Assembly: GCA_020086605.1 (NCBI GenBank)
Contig: JACBWW010000008.1
Coordinates: forward strand, 11,744,169-11,808,168
Origin: Lanius collurio
Lineage: Eukaryota > Chordata > Aves > Passeriformes > Laniidae
Direction of reading: 5' to 3'
DNA length: 64,000 nucleotides
Position numbers and translations under genes: made by a program. The notes beneath the pieces were generated by a model. It was given only the letters and a program-made list of their open reading frames with translations, made no database searches and was not told where the DNA came from. This document shows, in pieces, positions 42,101 to 53,470 of the stretch; the first letter of the stretch is position 1, and each line of letters begins with the position of its first letter.

Positions 42101-44600
42101 CAGTGTGAACTAATGGGGAATTCTGAGAGAAAAAGGGAAGAGAAACTGAAACGGAAAACTGAAGATAATTTCTGGTAGACTTTTTATGGACACTTAAGTA
42201 AAAAACTGCAAGGTCTATGAAGAGAGAAATATATTAAAGATATAGGTTAGTGTTTGGGCTTGTAATTGTTTTGTTTGTTTGTTTCAATATTACATATATC
42301 CACTGTGATAACAGTGGATTATGGCTAGTGCATGACATCTGAAGTCTGCATAACAAAGAAATCAAATATTAGCCTCAGCATTTCTACAAGGCTTCTGTCT
42401 TCAAAGAACTTCTGTAATCTTAACATATATAAATAAAGTGTGTCAAATTCAGTTCTGCTGCATTTTGCTGATCGATTGGGATGAACCAGGCTGTGTTTTG
42501 GAGGGTAGTATTTCATTTAACATTGATTGTGATATCTTTTTTATACAAGAAGATTCTTGCTTGGCGAAAACAGCAGAAAACAAAAAAGGCAAAATGTGCA
42601 TGTGTAAATGCAAAGCATACAGAAATAAACAATTTCCTGGTTTTTTTCTGTAATGCTTTCAACCTGAAGTTTTTTTTCCTCATCTCAGTCAAATTATTTT
42701 CACTTCTTTTACTTCCTTACATAATTTGAAGGACTAGAGATAGGTTCCTCCTCAGGTTTCATACAGGTTTCATATGTAGAAGCTAAAGGAGACACCTCAT
42801 CTTGCAGAATACCTTCTCATTTTGATAATGTCTCATAAATTATTCTCACTTATTTTGGAGGATGATCATGTAAAGCACTTAGATGTCTCCACCAGAGGTC
42901 TTCTGTAGATGCTCCCATTCATACTTAATTTGTAGGCCTTTTTCTGTCCTTTCCACTGCAGAAAGTGGAAATTCTTACCAGGATTGAATTCTAGTTACAT
43001 TCTTGGAAAGGAATTCTTCTTAGTTATGGATCCATGGCTTGCTTCTCTATCAGCTCTTTCCTTTTCTGTATCTTACCCTTCCTTTCTGATCACTTCCCTT
43101 GTTTCCCATCTTTAATGTTATTCTTTAGCACACTTGGTTTCCAGGTATTAGACAGATATGATCCTTGCGTCATACCTTCTGAATACTTGTGTCATAATTT
43201 CTGAAAACTTTTGAAGCTCTAATCAAGTTCAAACAAACTTGACAGAAGTGGGACAGAAGTCTCAGAGAAAAATGAAGTTTCTACAAACTTATTGCTAAGG
43301 CACAGTCAGGTGCATGAGGCCCACATTGGCTCTTCCTTGATTTGCTGGACTTCAGCTTTCATGTATTCCAGCTATGCGTGCAGCACAGAAAGATGTCTCC
43401 TGCCTACCAGTGTGAGCCATTAGCATCAGTTTTATTGCTCTGGGTCAAAATCCGTGTTTTGACATGTCCCTATACTAGAGGGATACCAGTGGAGATTCAC
43501 CCAGATCACAAAAATCTCATATAAATCTTGTGTCTGTTGTTTCCTAGTAAGTGGTGGGATGTCTTTATGTACCTACCTTACTGACTTCATCTTGGATAGG
43601 TGCTGTAAACTCTCAAGAGGTGCTCAGCTTTTGTAGTCTCCCAAAAAGTCCTATGATAATTATAGCAGTTGCTAAAATAAAAAAGCTTAATAAATATCCC
43701 ATTTCTGGTTTTTTTTTTAATAGTTTTTTTTGTTCTCTCCATTGATGCTATCTTGTATGCTATGCAGCATACTTCTCTGCCTATTTCTCTACTCCTTACT
43801 CCAGTATGCATTATTTCCTGGTTCATCAAAAAGTCTTTCACTGTACTCATCCACATATGTAGTACAAATTCTTGCCTATGATGTCTCCTTTTGCTGTTTT
43901 GTTGGATATGCATAATGCAATACTGATTTTGTCTCCTTCAAGAATAGCATCACATAGTAATAGAAGGAAAATTAGCTAAGAACACTTCTTAGCATCTTAG
44001 ACTGGACAGGTGACTGTTAGTGTTGGGGAGGTGAGACAAAGAGACACATAGCAAATAAGCTGGGATGCACCCTTAGGAATCAGTATTGCTCCCTGTCCTC
44101 AATGCCTCTGAACAGTTGTTACAGATCAGGTGTGTAATGTTTGAAGTGAGTTCTGTACTGGAGCAGAAGCAGTATAAACTAGTTTTCATGTCAAGTGAGG
44201 TGCTTAAAAACACAGTGACTAAAAGTAAGAAAATAAAAAACTAGGGAATTGCTGGCTTTCATTTTCCAGTTTTAGACCAGCTTTAAACAGCATGTTTAAA
44301 CAGCATCTTTCTCTTGTTAGTATAGGTGTAATACATAAAAATAACTATATACATACATGTGTAATGCGTATTTTACGTATATACATAAGTATATATGTAT
44401 CTGAACTGTTAATATTAACTCGAGATCTCCCCTGATATATTTTGGGACTAAGTTTAAGACGGCAGGTATTCAAAACAAGGTTTTTTGAGTTTGCACTCCC
44501 CAGCCTCCCCCTCCTTCCCCGCGTGCTTAGTCCTTGTTCCCTCTTTACACCTGGAACTGGGAACATCTGAGATCTGCTCAGTACTCAGACAAATGAGGTA
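39101..44600 (+). other. TNPO1: TNPO1 intron 1, second part
   Basis: AT-rich intronic DNA. A TA-rich tract with TATATACATA-type repeats lies at about 44336-44400, shortly before CpG island 2. No exon or preserved repeat was recognised. Confidence 0.55.
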
Positions 44601-44609
44601 GAAGTGCAT

Positions 44610-45870
44610 CAGGTACCACGTTCGTGACACCGGGGTCTGCTTTCGCGCCCGCACATCTCCGTGGCGGGAGCCTCTGCCCTCGCTGCCGGGCGCTGTCCCA
44701 GGGGGCTGGGCCGCGCCCGGGGTGCCCCTTCGCCCCTCGCCTGTCGCGTTCGCTGGAGGTTTCCATCTGTTCTCGGGTGGGCGGCGTGGGCTCCCCGTTT
44801 CCTGTCGGCCAGGATTGAGGTGCTCGCGTTCTGTCGCCCGCAGGCTGCTGGCAGTGTGGGACACACCGGGGAAAGGCGGACGGCGGCGCCGGCGGCCTCG
44901 AGGCGGCCCGGGCGGGCGGAGCCGTGCCCGGCGCGAGGACCCAGCAGGACGCGAGGCGGCTCTTCGGGCCGGATCACAAATTCGTCGTGACTCAGTCTGT
45001 GCTCGGCGCGGAGGCAGCGGGAGCAGGTCGGTGTCCTACGTCTGCGTATTCGGCGGCTGCTGGGGTGCGTGGGGGCACCAGAGCCGGAGCGGACCGGGCA
45101 GTGCCGCGCCCCTTCCCTGGCCCGGCCTTCCTTCCTTTCCGCCCGCCCCCGCCCGGGCCCTGCCGCGCCGCCAACCGCGGCCGCCTGTTGTCTGCTGTTT
45201 TCCAGACAGCCAAGATGGAGTACGAGTGGAAGCCCGACGAGCAGGGGCTCCAGCAGATCCTGCAGCTGCTCAAGGAGTCCCAGTCCCCGGACACCACCAC
45301 GCAGAGAGCCGTGCAACAAGTATCCTTGGCCGAGGCTTGCGGGGCCCTGAGAGTGGGCCGGGGGCGGCCGAGGGCGGGCGGGGGGGAGCGTGGCCTGCGC
45401 GGCAGCGGGGCCGGCGCTGCGGCAGCCGGGCCTCCCCGGCCGCGGAGCCACCGCAGCGTGGGGGGCCGAGCCCTGGCCGGAGCGGGCGGCGTGGCGCGGC
45501 GTTTGAACCGCCGAGGCGGCCTGTGGGCCGCTGGGCCGCCTTCACCCGGCGGGCACTGGGCACCTGTTGCGAGCCCGGAGCCAAGGCCTGCGTTGGGTTT
45601 GGCCGTTGGGGTTTTTTTTTAATTATTATTATTTGTTTATATATTTTCAAAGCGTGTGCTCTGGCTCGTCTCCGCCGATATCCGCCGCCCTTTCGGACTC
45701 CCCCGCCCGGCCCCCAGGGCAGCCGGGCGGGAACGGGGCCTTCGTCGCGGCGGGTGCCGCCGAAGGGGCCGGGGGTGCCCCACGCGGTGTGCCTGCCGTC
45801 CCCGCGGCGGGGCGGGAGCGAGGAGGCGCCTCTCGAAGTAATCTGGTGCCGGGAATCGGGGTGAATGAAA
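44610..45870 (+). promoter_or_regulatory. TNPO1: CpG island 2, probable internal TNPO1 promoter around exon 2
   Basis: A second, longer CpG island surrounds exon 2, about 17 kb after the first. A TGACTCAG sequence at 44988-44995 is a consensus AP-1 site (TGACTCA), and many GC boxes are present. In other vertebrates a shorter transportin-1 isoform starts at the exon 2 methionine from a separate transcript, so an internal promoter here is plausible. The island is broken by an AT-rich stretch at 45610-45650 (T run, then ATT repeats). Whether transcripts start here, and whether a noncoding first exon is spliced to exon 2, cannot be told from sequence. Confidence 0.65.
45206..45319 (+). CDS. TNPO1: TNPO1 exon 2 (short isoform start at 45215)
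   Basis: The acceptor is a pyrimidine-rich tract ending TTTTCCAG (45205). The exon encodes T-A-K, then [10 protein letters not shown] and a glutamine/leucine-rich first helix ending TTQRAVQQ; it ends at 45319 before the donor GTATCC, in phase 0. The internal ATG at 45215 has A at -3 and G at +4, a strong Kozak context, and is the start of the known short isoform. The residues form the first HEAT repeat helix region. Compared with human transportin-1 as remembered, the end reads [10 protein letters not shown] where human has DTTIQRTVQQ, both mild changes. Confidence 0.95.
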
Positions 45871-47935
45871 GCCCTAGCTGGTGGGGGTGGTGCCGCTGGC
45901 AGAGCCGCTGCCTGCGCGCCCTCGTGGGCCTGCTGGCTCTGACACTGCGCAATTTGGTACTGGTGAGGATGTTTTTATTTGCCTGGAAGCCTGATCCTGA
46001 AACTGTGTTCGTTAAAATTCCCGAAAAAGGGGAGCTCTATAGTATATGGCTTCTTGTCCTGCTTTGCAGTACATTTGGTGTTGATGTTGTGAATTGTTGG
46101 GGGATTTTTACCCTCGCCCCTCCCCCTTCTCTCCCTCCCCTCCCCCCCCCCCCCATTCCCCGGGTCACTCTTGATTGTAGAAGTAATGAAAAGCAAGGTT
46201 TTAAGGAGCAAGAACTGAGAAAGCAAAACGTTTAAATTAAGAGTAATAGAAGCATAGGCCTTAAAAAATAAAGCCTTATCTATTGTCTCCTGCTTCCTTG
46301 AGCCAGCCATAGGTGCTTTGAAATTTATAGAAGTGCTGAAATTCTGTGAAGGATGTGAGTTTGTTATCTGGATCCCTTTTTATTTAAGGCATTTTTTTGA
46401 AGGTCTCCACACAATGCAACAGAATTTATTTAAGTAGGTAGGAACATGTGTGTGTCTGTATATATTTATATTATTTTAAGTTCTTAAGCCAAATTTGCTC
46501 CACTTCTACACTTTTGTAGCAAATGCAGTGAAGATCAGGAAGGCTTCTGCTCCTGCCTGAAAGGTGAAGGTCCATTTCATCTTGATCATCTTGTTCTTTC
46601 AGCTGTGTTCCAAATTTTTAAAATAATGATTGTTTTCTTTGAAAAATCCTAAACAGGAGAGTCCAAAGAAGTAGTGCTGTGATAATGCCCCAAGCTTAAA
46701 CCGGTGCTCTTCAGTATTTAAAATAGCAGAGTGTTTATAGGAATAGTATTTATAGTGTAGCTTTAGTGTAGAATTATATTTTAAAGCTTTGCTTTAAGTA
46801 ATTTAATTACATCTGGTTTGTTTATTGAGCTATAGTATCATAGATGGGCAATAGAATGATGCTATCTGTCTTGATGATGTATAGAACTTGACCTTAGTCA
46901 AGTCCTTTGAATAATCCTTTCAAATGATGCTTGAAATTCTTTTTAAGTGGTAGTGAATACTCCCTGCTGTGTTGATACCTGTTCTTTCCAGTAGGTCCTC
47001 ATATGTTGGCTTAAAGGTTAGAGGAGTGGGATAGTTTTAGCAGTGTATTATACATCAGTTTGGGAAAATGATCTAATACAGCTTGACAGGGCATGTCCTA
47101 TAATTAAAGAAAAAAAACTAAAAAAAATTTATGCATGTCCTTTGAGACTGTTCCCCGCCTGCCCCCCCCACCCCCCAAACTGTAGTGTCTGTTGTATTGT
47201 AGAATGCTATTTAGTAGGATGTCCAAGTAGGGTTGTGATTAATGGTTTCAAATTTAAAGTACACTTAGACTCTATTTTTTTGTAGAAAAATAAAAAAAAA
47301 AGGTGTGTTTATTCTGTAATGCTGTTTCTTTATGATGGTGTTTTAGCACACTTGGGTGCTAAGATGTCCGATACAATGAAGTGGGCTGGTATAGGTTAGC
47401 TAAAACCCTTTGTTAGTAAAGTTATGAACTGGTTTCAAATTAAGTTGTTGCATGTTTCATGGAATAAAAAAGGAAAGGTTAAGTGGGTGAAGAAGTCATT
47501 AAGAAAAATGGTCTAAGAGCTAGTCTTCATTTCTCAGACCAAGTAAATGTTTTCTCATTAAGTTTCTGTTAAATACAGTGCTTTCTGTTCTTCTCATTTC
47601 TTGTACTTTTTGATCCATTTGAATGCACAGTTGTTGATAATGTTCAGCTACCTGTTTCAGTGATATGGCTTTATAGATATTTTTAAGGATCTGTTAATTT
47701 TTGTGTCTGTCCATGGATTATTTTTGTAGACTTTTCCATAACTAAAAGCTATTGCTTCAATAAGAAAATTACAGAAACTGTTTTTTGGTTGTTCATACTC
47801 TGTATATCATGAGCTTATAGTCACAGCTGGTTGAAGTCATGTAGCAGTACATAACAAATATAACAATCTTTGTATCCAGAAAGCTATAAATGTTGTAGTA
47901 AAGATTCAACTTTCCTTAACAGTTTTTCTTTTCAG
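45320..47935 (+). other. TNPO1: TNPO1 intron 2
   Basis: The donor is GTATCC and the acceptor ends TTCTTTTCAG. The CpG island continues to about 45870, after which the DNA is AT-rich. C-rich tracts lie at 46113-46160 and 47159-47177. A weak CR1-like segment in minus orientation may occupy about 46835-47010 ('tatcatagatgggc...aatgatgcttgaaattc...ctgttctttccagtaggtcctca'), but it is too decayed to be sure. Confidence 0.85.
46113..46160. repeat. C-rich low-complexity tract
   Basis: A CCCTCC-type tract merges into a run of 13 C (46142-46154). The minus strand is therefore G-rich and could form a G-quadruplex; such tracts also cause sequencing dropouts. Confidence 0.85.
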
Positions 47936-48011
47936 AAACTAGAACAACTCAATCAGTATCCAGATTTCAACAACTACCTGATTTTTGTTCTTACAAAGTT
48001 GAAGTCTGAAG
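47936..48011 (+). CDS. TNPO1: TNPO1 exon 3
   Basis: Acceptor TTTTCTTTTCAG ends at 47935; a TTAAC branch-point-like sequence (47916-47920) precedes it. The 76 bases encode [20 protein letters not shown] and then KLKSE, plus the first base of an aspartate codon, and end before a strong GTAAGT donor (phase 1). These residues lie at the start of the importin-beta N-terminal domain, which contacts Ran-GTP, and the peptide is identical to the transportin-1 sequence I know from mammals. TNPO2 differs here (FPDF in place of YPDF). Confidence 0.96.
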
Positions 48012-51000
48012 GTAAGTTGTGAGATTGTGACTGTTTTATTTTACTTTTCTTTGCCTTTAAAAAAAAATTATATTGTTTAGCCTCAAAGAAGTAGAAAGCT
48101 GACTCTAGTCAGTTTGGTGGTTGGTTGAGCTCTGTAGTCGTGTAGAGTTCACTCATGGACTTGAGGGTCTTTGTGGGGAAAAAAATCTGATAACTTGCTG
48201 GTACTTGCAGTATCAGCCTTAGAATGGAATCCATTCTAAATGTCCTATGAAATCTTCTAAGAAATGTTAGAGCACTGTACCTCTATTGGACTGCAGTGAA
48301 GTTGTGGAATGACTCTGATGAATCATGACTATATATATTATAAAACATACTGCTAAGTTCAGTTATGATCATTATCTCCATAGTAATGAGACTGCTAAAT
48401 ACTTCGAAGACTATATATTTAGAGTTGTCCAAAAATGTCTGTCATAGTCTTCATTCTGAAGTTTTAATTGTAGAAAAATACAGTTGGAAATTAATCATGT
48501 TGTTTTATTGTTATCGACATCATAGTACAGACTGTATATGGCATAGCATGCAGCCTCTGCTAGTTGGTAAATTCAGCCAGTTCCTTTGTGATCAGGGTGC
48601 GTGAAAGATTATCTTTTCTCTGTACTACAGCTATTGTTTTCAGATGTCTTTGATAGAAAAAGGAAATTTGTTTTAAGATCTCCTTAGCACATCTGTCTTC
48701 TTTACATTTGTTTGTGATCATTGCATTTCGTTGTTTGGGGTTTCTTCTAGGTTTTTTCCTTTCGTGTTCTGCTAGTAGTACTTTTTCTGCCATTTAGTGT
48801 TTCAAAACTTTGTGAATGCTTACTTTTCTTTCTTTGAATTTGATTTTACTTACGCTTAGCCCTGTAATGTTCAAAGAGTCATCAAGAGCATTTGTCTACA
48901 TTTTAACTATTGTTTTGCTTGTATCAGCTTACTTCAAGAGGAGGGAAATGGAGAGGAGTATGGAAGTATATTTTCCTGTTTGAAGGCTAGAGTATATCTC
49001 AGTGCTTTTGTGTGTTCTGTGTAGGAAGTAACCTAATAATCTGTGAAGTCCTGGGGAAGTACCTTAAGTCTGAGAGCGTTTTCAAGACTTAAGTCAGCCA
49101 GGATATTGAATCTTACAGTAAGGTGCCAGTGTAGATACACCATGTCCTTTATACCGTTACCAGAAAAATGAAAAGCAAAGCAATTCCAGTAGTGGGATAT
49201 GGAATCTGTACAAAGGATGTGACAAGAAGGATGTTTCATTTTTTCTTTTGTCCACAAATTTGTTTTCTGACACTAACACAATTTGCCAGTTTCCCTAATT
49301 TCACTATTTGAGCCTGAGGTTTTAGATTGTCACAGATGTTTAGTGGTATGTCAGGATCTCTTTTCCTAATGAAACTATTTGCGTTATTCAGTAGTCATCT
49401 TTTCCCTTCTTAATGTTTAATTACATTGACCTCTGTAGAACTGGATACAGAGTAGGAGATGCTAGCCGTTATAAAATGGTTGTGTAAAGCTGTTTTATCT
49501 GAGGGAGGAAAAAAAGCAGGTTCCCGTAGGTAGAGGGGCCAAGGAAGTTGGGAAAAAGTAGCAAGTTAACTTCCAGGGAGAGGTGCTTTGGATCAGATTG
49601 CACTGATACCTCTCACAAATACATCAGGTCTTTTGTGAGACTGTGAAAAGCATCTGTTACTTTGGTGATGCTCCTGTCCTGCATCATGACATTTTTAGAG
49701 ACATAACCTTTTGTCCAAAGCAACTATTTTTTAACTTTCTGTTTGTGAAAATATGCAGAATACTGAAGGTAACATAACCAAGTCTGGTGTTGGTATTTTT
49801 CATAGTGTTTGCCGAATTCTAGATACCCTGTTGCCTTGGTTGGGTAGGACTAATGAAGAATGGTGGAAGACTGTTGATTAGATTTGCTTTGAATCCAACC
49901 AAGAGCCCTTCATCTTCCCTTATGATCAAGTAAGGTAATGGGACTGTTAGAACTGTTGGTCATCAGCTACAATACTTGGATGGACTCATCCCAGTAGATG
50001 CCTGTCTTCAATACAACTGAGAAAGCATTCTGCTTTTTTCCCTCCTAAAGTGGGTTCTCTTGGCCTTGCCACAGACCAAAAGTATAGATATTCATACTTT
50101 TCTATTCTAAGTTTTTTTGGGGCCATACTGTCCCAGCAGAAGGAGCAGTAAAAGAAAGCTTACAACATTTCTGATGGCTTATTCAATAAAAACTGAGGTG
50201 TTTTGATAGTCCATGTGAAATCTTGGCTTGGTAGCAGATGGAACTAACCTTTGATTGAGTTTTTGCTACTGTTGAAACTTCTGCTGAGAAAATGTTGTGT
50301 AAGGATACATTTAGGTGACAGCTCCTGAATGTGGACATTCTGTCATTTGGTTGGTTGAAATGTGTGTTAAATAGTATCATTGTAGTGCAGTGAAGATGGC
50401 ACCAACTTATATTTGACCTGAGCCTTAACACCCTGGACAATTAACTTTGAAAGTAAACTTCTTTTGCAACCAAACCCCTTCATTTACAAGACTGGTTTTC
50501 ACTGAGTCTTGCCTTTAAGATACTTAGGTAAACCTTATGTGTAGGAAATTTCCCTTGTTTTAGCAACAGATGGTTATTACTATTCAGTTGAAAAAACTTA
50601 ACTTCTTTTTCTCTAGTCTTAGTGCCGTCAGGCTTCTGTTTCTGAATGCTTGTGACTTAGTGGTTCAGGATCTATTGTGATAATCCTACATTTAAGCATG
50701 GTTTTTCTTGGTTTTGTATTAAATTTTTCTGGGCCCTGTCAAAGCTTGTTAAACTTGCACCTTTCTGGAAGCAGGAATGCCCTACTACCATTTCATCAGT
50801 GAAATATATGGCCTGGTTTGCTGCTACAGCATGTCTATGCCTAAGATTTAAGCACTTCATTTCGTTTTTCTTGGGTTTTTGGGTTTTGTGGGTTTTTTTT
50901 GGTTGGTTGGTTTGGTTTATTGGTGGGGGGAGGGTTTTTTTTCCATTTGTTTTGATTGGTTGGTTTGGTTTAGGTTTTTGTTTGTTGAGGTTTTCTTTCT

Positions 51001-53470
51001 TTATTTTGATTATTTTAAAATTAATGTGCATTTCTAAAGATAGTGTTGGGAATCTGGATGAACCCCAGTGTTAAAAACATCGCAGTATAAAAATTGTTAA
51101 GGAAACAGTATTCAGTTAGGCAGTAGGCAGGCTGATAAAAATAAAATAAGATCCCAAGCCATTAAAGTTTTAAGATAGAGATCTCTAGAATGTACTTTCC
51201 ATGAAGTATGGTGCTCAGAAATCTTTCTTAGGTAGGTAAGATGGAGTCCAGATTGACTGAAAAGTATCTGAATGAAAAAAGTGTTGTTTTGCTAATTTAT
51301 CTGTAAATGAAAATATTTCTTGTAGGCACTGTTAGTGTAGTTATTCCTTCTTGGATAGGAAGGTAAAAAAATCTCACAGTTAATGTAGTGATGCTGCCGT
51401 GTCCTTAGTGTTGATATTGTGGTTTTATTCTTCCAGTGTCCCCTGAGGTGAGCTCAGAATCCTGTAGTCTTTTGTATTCTCTTAATAATTTGTTTTCTGG
51501 AGTGTATACACGTTGCTTCTGCTTCTCTGATAGTTTTCTGGATTTTGTGTGGTTGACTGAAACAGTTCAGTGCTACACGGAAGCATCAGTTCTGCCTCTG
51601 TTGTTTTCATTTAACTGTGGCTTTCCTGCTTTGATCCAAGTCATGCATCTAAATCCCCCTTTCCTTGTTTGCATTATTGCATCCCTAGTCCAAGTATGTT
51701 TCTTTCAAAGAAAGTATGAGAATGTGTTTTCCTAATTTCAACCTCTTTGTTGTCTTATTGAGATCTGTTCTAGTCTCTGCTTAAGGTGTATTGAGACAGT
51801 TTTCCAAGATACCTGAAGCCTGAGGCATGTCAGGACCTCTAGATGTCATAATGTGGATAGTTCATATTGCAAGCAGAAGTAATGAGTTAGTTTCAGATCT
51901 CCTTGACTGTAATGATGAAATTTCCAAAGTTGCCTGTATGAAAACCTGTTTATGCCCTCTGTAAATGAATGTAAGATATGTCTTTCTCCCTCTACTTTAA
52001 AATAGGCAGAAATAGCACCCTTAATTTCCATTGTCCTGTTTTAGGACAACTTCATCAATTTCCTGGTGTTTTCTGCTTAGTTTCTGTCCAGAGTTACACC
52101 ATGCTTTATTTCAAACAGCATCCTCTACTTTGTGAATGGAAGATGAAAGTGACTTTGCACAAAATTATCAGAAGATGATGTCCATTGTTATTCAGTGGGT
52201 CACAGTTAGTTTTTCATCGTTTCTGTGAAGTTCTGCGTTCATCTCCCCCCCACCATCCACTGGGCTCTCAGCAGGTCCTGCGCTAATGAGAAAATAGTGA
52301 GACAAGTGCATGATGGTCCTGATACTTTCTGCTGGCTTGTATACCTGCAGTTGTCTATCCTGTTGCAGTTATACAGTGGTTATCTTGTGAAGGTGCTTCA
52401 GTGACTGACTCTTCACCCCATCCAAACATGAGAACTCCACTATTTATTCTCCACAGAGTGTTATTCCAGTGGATTGACAGGTCACAATCAGTGGTGTAAG
52501 ACTATTACAGTCAAGGATCAGAGTCCTTGAGATGATCTTTCACTCTGAAGGTGAAGGAGCTGAAGTTGAGAACGCTGCTTTAGTGCTGTTTTTGTCATAG
52601 GCTTTAAGGATGGTCTTTTGAGCTTATTTCCAAAATACTTTAGATTTTTGTAAACCAGTTGAAGGTAGAAGAACAGTGTCTCTGCAGTTCTTGGTATTGT
52701 TTATGTGATGATCTAGTCATTCAGAGTACTTTACTTTGACCTGAAACATTACCATGGAGACAGGTCCTGTCCCCACTTTACTCCCTCCCCTCCCTCCCAC
52801 ACCAAATTTTTGTTTCAACAGAGCTTTTCACTGATGGTAATTTATGTTCTGGTAATCATGACACTAATAATTAATCTGGTTTTGCACATATAATTCAAAA
52901 CAACTTCTTATAAGAATCCAAAATGGTCACATGGGTTTGATATGAATGTTTTCTGACAAGTTTTGAAATTTAAACTTGATCCGGAGAGCAGTTTTCATGA
53001 GTCTGTTCCATTAGGATCTTTCTTGGCATGTTGGTGTTAAAAGATAATTGAAGCTGAGCAAGAAAAAGACCATGATGTAAGATCACATGTTAATTTGCCA
53101 ACTGCCCATTTCAGGAAAGCATCTTTGATTGGAAGGATTAATCCAGAAAAGGGATTCAGGAGTTTTGGTTGTTAAATTAAAACAAAAACTCCCCTACCAC
53201 TTCCCCCCAGTACAGTCACTACATATTGTTACTAAATATACAAAAATAATTGTCAAATAGTGAATCTGTTTGCATTACCATTCAGAAATCAAGTCAGATT
53301 AATGTGCCTTTACAGTTTAAAATACTGCATATCCTACATAGTGTCCTACTAAGGGCAGAACATTTTTTTCTCTGAAATTCAGATACATGAAGAATTGCAA
53401 AAAGACTGACTTTTATTAATCAGTGCATAAATCTAATAGTTGAGTTGCATAAATATCTTAAGGGAAAGAG
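48012..53470 (+). other. TNPO1: TNPO1 intron 3, first part
   Basis: AT-rich intronic DNA with a T/G-rich tract (listed separately). No exon in frame with exon 3 or 4 and no well-preserved transposon was recognised. Exons 3 and 4 join directly to the expected protein sequence, so no coding exon is missing between them. Confidence 0.65.
50866..50993. repeat. T/G-rich low-complexity tract (GGTTGG-type)
   Basis: About 130 bases consist almost only of T and G, with GGTTGGTTGG motifs at 50901-50910 and again near 50957-50966, and a GGTGGGGGGAGGG stretch at 50922-50934. The long minus-strand frame across it (Lys/Pro/Thr/Asn-rich) is a composition artefact. Confidence 0.85.

Noticed and set aside
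44609..45451. Minus-strand open frame of 280 codons
   Set aside because: It lies wholly in CpG island 2 opposite TNPO1 exon 2. Its Pro/Arg/Ala/Gly-rich content is what GC-rich DNA gives, and it resembles no protein family.
44722..45864. Plus-strand open frame of 380 codons over exon 2
   Set aside because: It is out of frame with TNPO1 and consists of low-complexity Arg/Pro/Gly stretches caused by GC-rich DNA.
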